From the NCBI GenBank assembly GCA_028753945.1, contig JAPNXP010000001.1, positions 7,864,501 through 7,928,500 on the forward strand: a DNA stretch of 64,000 nucleotides, in the 5' to 3' direction. A program made the position numbers and the translations under genes. Positions 11,423 to 20,020 of the stretch are shown here, piece by piece. Below the pieces are notes generated by a model. That model had not been told where the DNA came from. It ran no database searches and saw only the letters and a program-made list of their open reading frames with translations. The stretch comes from Hexactinellida sp. DTS-2022 (taxonomy: Eukaryota > Porifera > Hexactinellida). Position 1 is the stretch's first letter; the number at the start of each line of letters is the position of its first letter.

Positions 11423-11555
11423 CAGAGGGTCCGAATGGATCGGAAGACGTATCCATATCCGCTCCATAATCCATCACATCTAAAATTAAAATTCCAAATC
11501 CGTTCCATATCCGCAAATTACGGATTTTCAATCCGTAATCCATTCGGATCCTCTG
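11423..11555. mobile_element. hAT MITE, 133 bp (CAGAGGGTCCGAATGG)
   Basis: TIRs CAGAGGGTCCGAATGG and the inverted CCATTCGGATCCTCTG, with an exact 8-bp duplication TCCATGGT at 11415-11422 and 11556-11563. It lies inside dispersed repeat copy A. Confidence 0.9.
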
Positions 11556-11747
11556 TCCATGGTCCAAGTCCATTCAACCGCGGCATTGCTTAGAGTATAG
11601 AATGCTATGGTAACACTTATTGAAAATCTCTATGGAGTTCTTTTTGGTCAGTGTTTCATCGAGCCACCCCCTCAGGGCCCCTTGAAAGGTTTCAGCCCCC
11701 ACATTTAATATCGTGTCTATGCCCCTGTTAAATACAGTACAAATGAT

Positions 11748-11847
11748 TACAGTGTAACATCGATTTAGTCACGTCAGCGGGACATCTAGAATCATTATAT
11801 CGATGTCATTACTAAATCGAACGTTACAAAATCGATGTTACACTGTA
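11748..11847. mobile_element. Tc1/mariner- or pogo-type MITE, 100 bp
   Basis: TIR CAGTGTAACATCGATTT with its inverted partner AAATCGATGTTACACTG, bounded by TA on both sides. There is no coding capacity. Confidence 0.85.
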
Positions 11848-11850
11848 TAT

Positions 11851-12790
11851 CTATATTATTAAATCTCGATTGTTGTTTGTGTGTGTGTGTGTGTGTGTGT
11901 GTTTGTCCGGATTGTATTAAAGTGATGGGGGACTAGAAACCGCAATTAATATTGGGATATAAACTAACTTTCAAATGTTATAATAGGTAAACAAGTATGC
12001 TGAACACGAATTTCGCGTTTATAAATTTCTCATATTAATATTTGTTGTTGTTGTTTACACAAAATAGGTAAACAAATTAATGAAAATTCAAAATCAACCT
12101 AGAAGTTAGCTTTCAACGGGTATTATAGGTAAACAAGTATGCTGAACACGAATTTCGCGTTTAAAATTTTCTAATATGAATTTTTGTTGTTGTTGTTTAC
12201 ACAAAATAGGTAAACAAATTAATGAAAATTCAAAATCAACCTAGAAGTTAGCTTCCAACGGGTATTATAGGTAAACAAGTATGCCGAACACGAATTTCGC
12301 ATTTATAAATTTCTATATTAATATTTGTTGTTGTTGTTTACACAAATAGGTAAACAAATTGATGAAAATTCAAAATCAACCTAGAAGTTAGCTTTCAACG
12401 GGTATTATAGGTAAACAAGTATGCTGAACACGATTTTCGCGGTTTTAATTTTCTAATATGAATATTTGTTGTTGTTGTTTACACAAATAGGTAAACAAAT
12501 TAATGAAAATTCAAAATCAACCTAGAAGTTAGCTTTCAACGGGTATTGTAGGTAAACAAGTATGCTGAACACGAATTTCGAGTTTATAAAATTCTAATAT
12601 GAGTATTTGTTGTTGTTGTGGTTTACACAAATAGGTAAACAAATTAATGAAAATCAAAATCATAACGTCCTTATCTACCATTTCCATGGTAGAAAATGTG
12701 AGGAGTAAGGCCGCACAGCGGCCGTTAACTTGAGGTGCGTAGCACCGATCTGTCGCAAAGCGACCGAGACCGAAGGGCTCGTAATATAAG
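11851..12790 (+). mobile_element. Helentron/HINE-like (pearl-like) non-autonomous element with 141-bp minisatellite
   Basis: Order: a 5' segment with CTCGATTGTTG and a (GT)n tract, TCCGGATTGTATTAAAGTG, then five tandem units of 140-142 bp (GGTAAACAAG starts at 11986, 12128, 12270, 12410 and 12551), then a 3' segment of three short hairpins (12710-12780). A 5' unique head, central tandem repeats and a structured tail resemble Helentron-derived DINE/pearl elements, but I could not see diagnostic termini. Relatives occur at 61629-62340, 62655-63010 (inverted), 40190-40330 and 48935-48985 (tails). Confidence 0.6.
12710..12785 (+). repeat. Triple-hairpin motif (tail of the Helentron-like element)
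   Basis: Three successive perfect stem-loops with 3-nt loops: GGCCGC-ACA-GCGGCC, GGTGC-GTA-GCACC and GTCGC-AAA-GCGAC, then CGAGACCGAAGGGCTCG. The same layout recurs at 40250-40322 and, inverted, at 62655-62740, with weaker copies at 48935 and 62283. The loop of the first stem differs between copies (ACA, ATA, AAA) while the stem is kept. Confidence 0.75.
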
Positions 12791-12859
12791 ATAACTCAAA
12801 GCATAGGTTATAAATGGTAAGAAATGATTGTTGGAGTTAAGTGAATCTAAATAAATATA

Positions 12860-12910
12860 AATAAATAAGTAAGCAGTAAGTAAGTAAGTAAGTAAGTAAG
12901 TGAGTAAGTA
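12860..12910. repeat. (AAGT)n microsatellite
   Basis: A run of tetranucleotide repeats, AAGTAAGTAAGT and variants, just past the 3' end of the SAM-domain gene. Confidence 0.85.
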
Positions 12911-12934
12911 CTATAAAAGCGATAGCAAGAGCGC

Positions 12935-13639
12935 CTAGTCGACCAGCCGAGCCTCTGCCCAAGCGTCTCGTATTATTTTCTCCACCTCAATGGCCTGGGG
13001 GTGGGATATGACGGTGGGCTCATCGTGCTTGGCGCTGCTCTCGGAGGGGTCGTCAGCGTAGATGAGCAGCTGGTGTCCGCGGCAGCAGCAGAGACAGGTG
13101 GGGGCCGAGTGGACCTCCAGGTCCTTGAGGAACCGGAAGTCTATAAAGTCCCTCTGTGTCTCCCCCACGAGGTTGAGGGAGGCGGGGTAGGCGCTGGAGC
13201 GCAGTCCCTGGTGCGTGATGCTCCAGGTGGTCTTGGCCACGCAGCAGGAACAGCACAGCCAGAACAGGTACTGACACGGGTTTGACGCGTACGCACAGCT
13301 GACGTAGGGCGTAGTTCCTGTCCAGAGAGACTTGGACCTCTCCTGCTGCCGCTTCTTCTTCTTGAGGATGACGAGGTACTCCTGGAATAGCACCCTGTCC
13401 CCCAGGAGCATCACGTTCAGCTCCTTCAGGTGCTCCTCCGTCAGAGCCACGAGGGCCGGCCCGGTGATGCGCTGCTCCTGGAAAGCCTTGCCGCAGTACC
13501 CGAACCCCAGCGGCACTAGAAAGTTCTTTATGACGTCATCCTCGTTCCACTCCCTCACGCGGGACATCTCTATCTTCTTCAGCACATTATCAGCGTCTGT
13601 GTGGGCAATACGCGGCTGTCTCGTAACTCCGGAGTCCAT
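12935..13639 (-). CDS. SAM-domain protein with a C-terminal PH-like region, 234 aa
   Basis: One open exon from ATG 13639. Residues about 30-95 form a sterile alpha motif: WNEDDVIKNFL at the start, then GPALVALTEEHLKEL and LGDRVLFQEYL, a helical protein-interaction domain. It is followed by a basic KKKKRQQ stretch. The C-terminal half has a Cys-rich hydrophobic segment (FWLCCSCCVAKTTWSIT), then DFIDFRFLKDLEV and LLIYADD, which resembles the strand pattern of a PH-like (bPH) domain; that is inference. No enzyme motif is seen. GC-rich relative to its surroundings, as are the other coding exons here. No orthologue name can be given. Confidence 0.75.
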   Translation of the reverse strand: MDSGVTRQPRIAHTDADNVLKKIEMSRVREWNEDDVIKNFLVPLGFGYCGKAFQEQRITGPALVALTEEHLKELNVMLLGDRVLFQEYLVILKKKKRQQERSKSLWTGTTPYVSCAYASNPCQYLFWLCCSCCVAKTTWSITHQGLRSSAYPASLNLVGETQRDFIDFRFLKDLEVHSAPTCLCCCRGHQLLIYADDPSESSAKHDEPTVISHPQAIEVEKIIRDAWAEARLVD

Positions 13640-13841
13640 AGTGACTACAGGTATACGTATATTATGTAGAAATAAGAAACTGAATACATATTAAGCAGAC
13701 AGAAAAATTGTTAACAATAAGCAGACCTGGCTGTAAATTAACATACTAATTAATTAACAATATACTTTATAAGATAATAATAATGTCAAATCTACAGTAT
13801 AGATAAAAAGAGCCAATAGTATAGGCCCTAATATCGGTTTG

Positions 13842-15035
13842 TCACACTCGGGTAGTGAGTACCTCGGAGGAGTCTCTCTCCCGAGAGAGCACTAGCACGT
13901 GTCCGTCTGAGGAGGCTACACACAGGAGCTCCTGCGCAGTGTACTCACTCCTGTATAGCTCCTGTAAGCTGTTGTGCGATAGAACAGATAAAGTGCGAGA
14001 CGCTGGGTTGCATAGGAATATATTCCGCGCTCTGTCGAATGAGAACGAGATCCCGCTGGCCTGAGAGGGGTCCTCTAGCGTTACTATACTCCGCACCCAG
14101 GAGCCGTCCTGCTTGTCGATCTCCTGCACGCAGGTGCGGTACTGAGTCAGCACGAAGAGACGGGCGTCTAGCACCTTTAGCTGCCGAGGGAACTTCAAGC
14201 TGACTCCGCTGAATCTCCTCACGAAGTCTAGCCTGTAGTCCAAGACCTGAATTCTGTTATTGTAGCAGTCGCACACGTATATGTTGTTTGGGTCTGTGTC
14301 CACCCCCAGAGGCGTGTTGAACTGTCTGGGAGAGCTCCCCAGGCTGCCCACCTGCGCGGCCAGATCTCCGCTCAGGCGGTACTCCCGGAGACAGTGCCCC
14401 CGGGACTGGGTCACGAACACACGCACGCCCCTCAACGAGATTCCTCTCGGCTCGCTCATCCCTCCCCACATGGACAGCAGCCCCTGTCCGAACTGCCGCT
14501 TGTACTCTCCCTCCTGCGAGAACAGGACGGCCCGACAGGCCAGCGAGTCCAGGAGACAGATCTCATGGCTGGTTGGGTCCACTGCCAAGCAACAGGGATC
14601 ACTCAATGGAATGCGTGACTGGTTGAGACGGGTAGAAACCTGGCGCTCAAATCTCGAGGAGTAAGGCTCTCCCTCCGTTACAAACAGGTTTCCGTAATTG
14701 CCTACTGTATCGACCAGCTTATGGTCCCACTTAATGCAAGCATAGCTGACACGTGTCAGCTCTGTTAGCTTATCTCTCTTCTCCTGCACCACACGCAGAC
14801 TCTCATCGAACTCACTCAAGCTGGACGTAGCCTCCTGGGTATCCTCTAGGAGGGAGGCTATGCTATGGAGTTCTTCCTCTATTATAGATTGGTTCTTGCG
14901 AAACTTATCAGCTAGTTCCGTTAGAGTCTTAATGAGACTTGTCTTGCGATCGTTAACAACTTTAATTATCTTCTCAAAATTACTAACTACCTCATCCATC
15001 AAATCATCGATGTAAGCAATATAGTCAAATTCCAT
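13842..15035 (-). CDS. NHL-repeat protein with N-terminal coiled coil (TRIM-NHL-like without RING or B-box), 397 aa
   Basis: I choose ATG 15035 (MEFDYIAYIDDLM); the frame is open further upstream but without an earlier ATG. Residues about 15-115 are charged and heptad-rich (coiled coil like the BBC region of TRIM proteins). The rest is a beta-propeller with NHL blades, clearest at PLGVDTDPNNIYVCDCYNN followed by RIQVLD, with weaker blades around DPTSHEICLLDS, EPRGISLRGVRVFVT and FPRQLKVLDARLFVL. RING and B-box fingers of TRIM2/3/71 are absent. Probably an adaptor or RNA/protein-binding scaffold; function not known. It may have lost its N-terminal exons or be a natural RING-less form. Confidence 0.75.
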   Translation of the reverse strand: MEFDYIAYIDDLMDEVVSNFEKIIKVVNDRKTSLIKTLTELADKFRKNQSIIEEELHSIASLLEDTQEATSSLSEFDESLRVVQEKRDKLTELTRVSYACIKWDHKLVDTVGNYGNLFVTEGEPYSSRFERQVSTRLNQSRIPLSDPCCLAVDPTSHEICLLDSLACRAVLFSQEGEYKRQFGQGLLSMWGGMSEPRGISLRGVRVFVTQSRGHCLREYRLSGDLAAQVGSLGSSPRQFNTPLGVDTDPNNIYVCDCYNNRIQVLDYRLDFVRRFSGVSLKFPRQLKVLDARLFVLTQYRTCVQEIDKQDGSWVRSIVTLEDPSQASGISFSFDRARNIFLCNPASRTLSVLSHNSLQELYRSEYTAQELLCVASSDGHVLVLSRERDSSEVLTTRV

Positions 15036-15325
15036 TGTATCAAGTGTGAATGAAATAGCTAACAAAGTTTGTAATAATACAAATCATACAATAATTTCTC
15101 GTTTATATTCCATAATACTAAGGATTTTAATTTTAATTTTCTCATGCGATTTTGATTCTTTACACTTACGTCTATTAGATTGCATGCAAAAAGTAATGAG
15201 ATGTATGAAGTATCAAATCGCATGCGAAAAACATAAATTTCGCATCTACTGTACTTCCCTAGTGTAACGTACTCTTATTGCTGTCGAGGTTATTTTGCAT
15301 ACTTTGCTATCAGTGTAATAATTTA
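15036..15325. other. Intergenic, no feature recognised
   Basis: AT-rich sequence upstream of the NHL gene. It should hold its promoter, but I see no convincing TATA box. Confidence 0.4.
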
Positions 15326-15503
15326 TACAGCCATTTGTAAATACGCTCCTAATCCTGGTCTCATCCGATTTTCATACGCCTAAATCATAAATTAATGTTA
15401 CGGTATAGGAGAAGAATTCAAATTTTCGCGCTCCTAAATTAAAATTTTCCAAAAATCATACTCCAAAAGGAGCGTCTCGCGCTCCTGGATAATTCCTTGT
15501 TCG
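15326..15503 (-). repeat. GGAGCG dispersed repeat, copy 1
   Basis: Shares about 170 bp with 34986-35155 and 63484-63646 (both opposite in orientation). Marks are GGAGCGCGAAAATT, CTTTTGGAGTATGATTTTTG and GATTTAGGCGT. The class is unknown; at the 34.9 kb copy the unit lies inside longer inverted arms. Confidence 0.8.
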
Positions 15504-16329
15504 TTATTCTATGATAGTCCACATGGAATCCCTTCCCCATGGCCATTGGTGGACAATTAGAGAGACTGTAATAATAAATGAATAATAATAATGTTGTGCT
15601 GTATAGACTCTAGAGATAGCAACGGGCCTATATCTTCGGCCCAGAGTTTTATCCAGGAGCGCGACATATGCCTAGAGGCGTATAAATTGGGATATGTTTT
15701 CGTTTAGGGCACGAAAACTGCCGAAAGTCTCCATAGAGTAATACAAAACTAACCTTTTAGGCGTACAAAATTCATACTCTAGTGACCTTAGGACAGTTAG
15801 GAGTGTTCAATTATAGTCCTGTATAATACCCTGCTTCGGCCCTAATTAATTTTCTTAGGCCTGACTCATAGAGGCCCAAGCCCGACATAATAAAAACTTG
15901 TCTGCAATCAACTTAGATATTTACCCAATCCTACCCAAAACAGGCGCGGCACGTCCTTTCGAAAAGTGGTACGGCGGAGAATTTTAGTTTTATATGTGGT
16001 CCGGCGACGCCGCACCAAGTATTTGAATGTGATCCGGCGATTAATAAATCATTAAATCATCAATGAATTGTTAAGATAGAAGTTGTACAACTAAGCTCGC
16101 CGCACCAGCCGTAGCGAGTATGCCGCCCCTACAATTTATGAGAAATACAGTATAAATTGAATATCGCATAAACTATAAATAAATAAACAAATTACCTGTT
16201 TATCTTGACCATATGCCGATCGGTTGTAGCCAAGTATATACTAGGTGGCCGATTTAGAATTTTGATGAGTCATAATTCCATAATGTAAACCAACTACCAA
16301 CTCCGTACGCTTATGATCTATAAATTATT
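15504..16329. other. Intergenic, no gene; scattered repeat debris
   Basis: Contains GC-rich patches (about 15940-16130) with CCGGCG/CGCCGC motifs that look like old MITE pieces, but no ends or coding frame I can defend. Confidence 0.4.
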
Positions 16330-16587
16330 ATTTTCATTTTCTACTGAAATACAGCCAGATTCCCATTTGTGTCACTTGTGCAACAAATGGCACGTAGCAG
16401 ATATACTTATGCCACTTGATGGATGTTAGCTAAAATGACGTGATTACAAAATATTTTGTAATTTATAAGTATAGAAAGATATTTACAGTCATTTTAGAGT
16501 AGTTTGAACAGCCGTAAATAAGTGACCAGAAGACTATTGCATCTGCAATAAAATTCCAATTGTTCAAATACTTTTGGCTGGTTAGTA
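16330..16587. mobile_element. Truncated Tc1/mariner-type MITE, relative of 291-867
   Basis: The right end ATACTTTTGGCTGGTTAGTA and about 250 bp inward match the left half of the element at 291-867 in inverted orientation. The other end was not found. Confidence 0.7.
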
Positions 16588-16834
16588 TGGCTACTAATTA
16601 AGGTTTTCAGACCGTCTGAATTAGCACAAAAGGCAGGATCAAGAGAGATATTGTAACAAGTTACTAGTTTAGTATAAATTTGAACTATACTATACAAATC
16701 AAAGGCGAAAAAGCTGGGAAAATTTGAATCAATGCTGTCTGTTCAGATAGTTATAGGCCGAACCCGGCCCGAGACCGAACGGGCCTCGGGCTCGGGCCGG
16801 GCTTGCGAGCTCTAGTGCTGTATTGGGATATATC

Positions 16835-17491
16835 CAGGGTTGCCGTGGGTATGGGAATTCCCATATACATATATGGGAATGGGATGGGAATGGGAATCAG
16901 ATTTGTGCTGTGGGGATTCCCATATGGATCTCCATATGACACCCTTATGGATATCAATACAACTGATACAAGGCAGTTACACAAGTTACAGCATTTTCAC
17001 TACTACTTTTTCTCTGAATTGTTATTGCAGCCTATTTGTATGCGTGAAAAGTTGCAAATGGCGTACCAATGCTGCGACTGAAATGGCCATCAAATCTTGC
17101 ATGACCTCTCTTTAGAATTTTTGATTTACCAGTTAAATTTTGCTCCCTCCGCCCTCCGGGCCTGTGATATTGAGGATAGGATCCGAGATTATAAATTTTG
17201 AATTCTCTCAAGATAAAATTGATCTCTAAATTTCTATTCAGTTTTTGATATGATTTGCTCAGAATTTAAGTATCTGCTATGCATTCTAACCGCACAGTCA
17301 ACTTTCTAGCTTTAATGAGGCGTGAGTTATAGCCAAATGTGACAATTAAGTAATAATTTAGTGTTGATTTCTATTCCCATTCCCATGAATCCCATCTTAT
17401 TCCCACAGGATTTATTTACTGATTCATATGGGGATCCCCATGGGAATTCCCACAGAAATCCTGTGAGAATTCCACTCCCAAGGCAACCCTG
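16835..17491. mobile_element. hAT non-autonomous element (CAGGGTTGCC), 657 bp
   Basis: Ends CAGGGTTGCCGTGGGTATGG and, inverted, CTCCCAAGGCAACCCTG. An 8-bp duplication with one mismatch flanks it: GATATATC (16827-16834) and GATATCTC (17492-17499). The subterminal sequence is unusually rich in GGGAATGGGA and GGAATTCC palindromes. A shorter relative is at 61752-61988. No transposase. Confidence 0.8.
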
Positions 17492-17611
17492 GATATCTCC
17501 CGCCGGATATTAGCACCATTGACGAGCCACATATGTGTGATGCCCCGTTACTATTGAAGAATGATACACTGTTCCAATTCAGATGAGTCTCAGTTGATAT
17601 ATACCTCAATG

Positions 17612-17779
17612 CAGTGGCGGACACTTTGCTAATTATTGGGGGCGCTCTGACCTAATTATCCTAGTTTGTTATTGTAATATTAATTAAATTATATATCACC
17701 TTCTCTAATGAATACACAATTTCGTTGAATATATTGGGGGCTCTTGAGCGCCCCTAGCGCCCCCTAGTGTGCGCCACTG
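17612..17779. mobile_element. hAT MITE (CAGTGGCGGACAC), 168 bp
   Basis: Ends CAGTGGCGGACAC and, inverted, GTGTGCGCCACTG, with an exact 8-bp duplication CCTCAATG at 17604-17611 and 17780-17787. Confidence 0.9.
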
Positions 17780-17787
17780 CCTCAATG

Positions 17788-18585
17788 TATTATAAATGAA
17801 AATTTTGGTTAAATTAGAGCAAGCTCTCGTAATCAACGTGTCCAATAAACAGAGTTGATTGTACGTATATAAATTGTTCATACATATAATTTAGCTATAA
17901 TTTTGTAATAAACACATACGTACTAACAAATACATAAAGTGTATGAGAAAATCATTAATTATTATTAGAAACCTATACAATTAAGTTAGTTCCTTGTTAA
18001 CTAAGAAAATCTACGCACATTTAAGAGAGATAAGGTATCAGAATTATAGTGCACTAAATAAATTAATGACTCTTGTGTTTGGGATCAACTGAGATTTTAG
18101 TTTGTATCTACCTAGCTATCCAATGTCAACTAGTTACGTACTTAGTAATATTAAAATATCTAAATTCAAAATCTGGCTGACCCCTGTTCGGCAGGGGCGG
18201 ACCAATGCACTGGAGGGGTAAACCCAATAGTTGTAAACATTCCAAAATACACATTCAAACCAAAGTCGATAATTTTTAATGACAAACTAAGTTAAATAAT
18301 CTGTCCTATAATAGTAAGCGGTGGGGTATCTCAGCAAAAAAACGGCTAATTATGGACTCCCTGTCCAGGGCGTATAGCATTAAGTACTCCTATATCAGAC
18401 AAGCGAATTCTCGCCCTCGCCCCCCCCCCCCCCCCCCCCCCCTCCCCTCGCGCCTCCACTGCTGTTCGGATATGCGAGTGTGTAGTGTATTTTGAATCTT
18501 ACTGGTAACAGTAGTAGAATTCTTGTTATCAATACGTATGCAAGTGGTGTTCGCCTTAATAGCAATTGTTCTAAATTCTAATAGA
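17788..18585. other. Intergenic; poly-C tract at about 18419-18442
   Basis: No gene. A run of more than 20 C bases near 18420 is followed by TCCCCTCGCGCCTCCACTG, probably the surviving end of a hAT MITE. Confidence 0.5.
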
Positions 18586-18722
18586 ATATATTGCTCTATT
18601 AACAAGTTATTTTCAGTCCCCAAGCGAGCATTTAATGTTAATTCTGTTCTTCTAATAGCAAATTCGCCTATTAGAAAGTAAATTTCGTTGCAAAATACGA
18701 CTTGTTACTAGCGAACACCATA
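18585..18722. repeat. Dispersed repeat shared with 40330-40445
   Basis: Both copies contain AAGTTATTTTCAGTCCC, then TTAATGTTAA and AATAGYAA, and end GCGAACACCA or ACGAACACCA. No class assigned. Confidence 0.6.
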
Positions 18723-18820
18723 TTCGTATAGAATAGACAACTTTCTCATCCAAATTCCCAAATTAAATTGGCCTTATTTTTAATAAAAATCTATCCCGTT
18801 GTTTTGGATGATGACAGTGC

Positions 18821-19540
18821 CTACCAATCCAGTTGCTCCTCTAGGAATGAGTATTCCTTATATCTATTGACACAGGTGTCGACATCTGCTCTATTCACTA
18901 TCTTCCTCTTGCTGGCAGCTGTGACCCCCTGCGCATCTCTGGAGAATCGTTTCAGAAATAACTTCGCAGCCTCGCCTATAACAACCACAGCGTCGGACTG
19001 CACCAGGGATGTGTCCCGGTCTGTTCTTATTATTGTCTTCACCCGATTGAGGGGGAAAGGAAGGGAAGTATTTCTGTTACTAGCCACAGGTAGGTTTTCT
19101 ACTCTCGTCACGGCTTCTGACAGAATGTCAAGTAGATCGGGTTGTGATTCGTGGATCGAGTCGGATTGCTCTCCAGGGACGAGCTGATCCTCACGGCTAA
19201 CATCTGCCCCCTCTAGGCTAGTAACACCGTAGTTTAATAAGGAAGGAGTAGCGTCAAAGTTTATGGAAGTAGTAGTAGCAAAGTTAATGGAGGGAGTAGC
19301 CTCAAACTCAATTGAGGGTGTAGGCCCGATAGAGTCAATGAAAGGAGAAGCGTCAAATTGAATATTAGGAGAAACAATGGAAGGAGTAGCATCATTATCA
19401 AGTATTTCTCTATCTGAATAAGTTGAGTTAGTTTGAGAATGTTCAGATATTTGAGAGTCTTGGGACTGTTCGTGCTCCGAGTCGAACTCCTCTGGGTCTA
19501 TGCTTGCATCGGATGAAGACATACTAATCGTTGCAATCAT
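18821..19540 (-). CDS. POLE4: DNA polymerase epsilon subunit 4-like histone-fold protein, 239 aa
   Basis: The C-terminal 80 residues form a histone fold of the NF-YC/POLE4 type: LPFPLNRVKTIIRTD, then SDAVVVIGEAAKLFLKRF, then SKRKIVNRADVDTCV and FLEEQLDW, matching POLE4 from LPLARVK to FLEGTLD. In other animals POLE4 pairs with POLE3 in the leading-strand polymerase and in histone handling. The N-terminal 155 residues are extra: acidic, Ser-rich, with about six degenerate repeats of the type F-(D/E)-A-T-P-S-I. This extension is longer than the usual whole protein (about 117 aa). Starts are ATG 19540 or 19522. One uninterrupted exon. Chrac16-like naming is possible. Confidence 0.85.
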   Translation of the reverse strand: MIATISMSSSDASIDPEEFDSEHEQSQDSQISEHSQTNSTYSDREILDNDATPSIVSPNIQFDASPFIDSIGPTPSIEFEATPSINFATTTSINFDATPSLLNYGVTSLEGADVSREDQLVPGEQSDSIHESQPDLLDILSEAVTRVENLPVASNRNTSLPFPLNRVKTIIRTDRDTSLVQSDAVVVIGEAAKLFLKRFSRDAQGVTAASKRKIVNRADVDTCVNRYKEYSFLEEQLDW

Positions 19541-19552
19541 TAAATTAACATA

Positions 19553-19658
19553 TACAGTTGAAACCGGATATTTTTAACACCGGATATTTTTAACAATCGG
19601 ATATTTTTAATAAATTTTCGTGTAAAGAATGTGTTAAAAATATCCGGTTTCAACTGTA
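19553..19658. mobile_element. Tc1/mariner- or pogo-type MITE, about 106 bp, just upstream of POLE4
   Basis: TIR CAGTTGAAACCGGATATTT with its exact inverted partner, TA at both ends, and internal repeats of CGGATATTTTTAA. It begins 13 bp from the POLE4 ATG on the 5' side. Confidence 0.85.
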
Positions 19659-19783
19659 GTAATTATTCAATTAACAATAAAACTAAGAAAATAAATTAAA
19701 CAGATTTCAAATATTCGTAGCACTAGCTCGCCTCTCTCAATCAGTATAGCCATCAGACATCTGTAAGCAGAGTATTGGAGATC

Positions 19784-20020
19784 TCACTTCTTCTTCTGTG
19801 TGCTGATGTAGAGTACGTTATTGCCTCGGATGAGGGTGTCTCCGTATTTATTTCTAAGCTGTCCATTCACATACTCCTCCGTCTGCTCGAGAGCTATATT
19901 CATGTACCCGTCCAGACATACCAGGATTCCTCTGTAGTCCGCTCCGGAGTTTAGCTTCACGAGTACAGGCTTCCCAGTAATCTGTTTCAAGAAGTCGCTG
20001 GGAGTTTGCTTCTTACTCAT
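19784..20020 (-). CDS. LSM6: U6 snRNA-associated Sm-like protein LSm6, 78 aa
   Basis: Sm fold with Sm1 (KPVLVKLNSGADYRGILVCL), GYMNIAL and Sm2 (LIRGNNVLYIS), nearly identical to human LSM6 over its whole length (80 aa). It is a subunit of the LSm2-8 ring on U6 snRNA and of the LSm1-7 ring in mRNA decay. Single exon, with the ATG directly preceded by ACTAG, so a 3' splice site in the 5' UTR is possible. Divergence is very low, which argues for a functional gene. Confidence 0.97.
   Translation of the reverse strand: MSKKQTPSDFLKQITGKPVLVKLNSGADYRGILVCLDGYMNIALEQTEEYVNGQLRNKYGDTLIRGNNVLYISTQKKK

Larger units (their letters stand above)
4921..11615. repeat. Dispersed repeat 'copy A' (about 600 bp), split by three later insertions
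   Basis: Copy A matches copy B at 28140-28888. Its pieces are 5013-5207, 8775-8969, 11401-11422 and 11556-11615. The gaps are filled by a LINE (5208-8768), a MULE (8970-11391) and a hAT MITE (11423-11555). The stretch 4921-5012 matches copy B 28140-28230 in inverted orientation. No coding potential or clear element class was recognised. Confidence 0.75.

Noticed and set aside
12710-12785. Triple-hairpin motif as a tRNA or tRNA-derived SINE promoter
   Set aside because: I could not fit A-box and B-box sequences or a cloverleaf; the motif sits at the tail of a minisatellite-bearing element.
18419-18442. Poly-C run as a functional structure (i-motif)
   Set aside because: It adjoins a worn hAT-like terminus (CGCGCCTCCACTG), and such runs are common in the G/C-run MITEs here.
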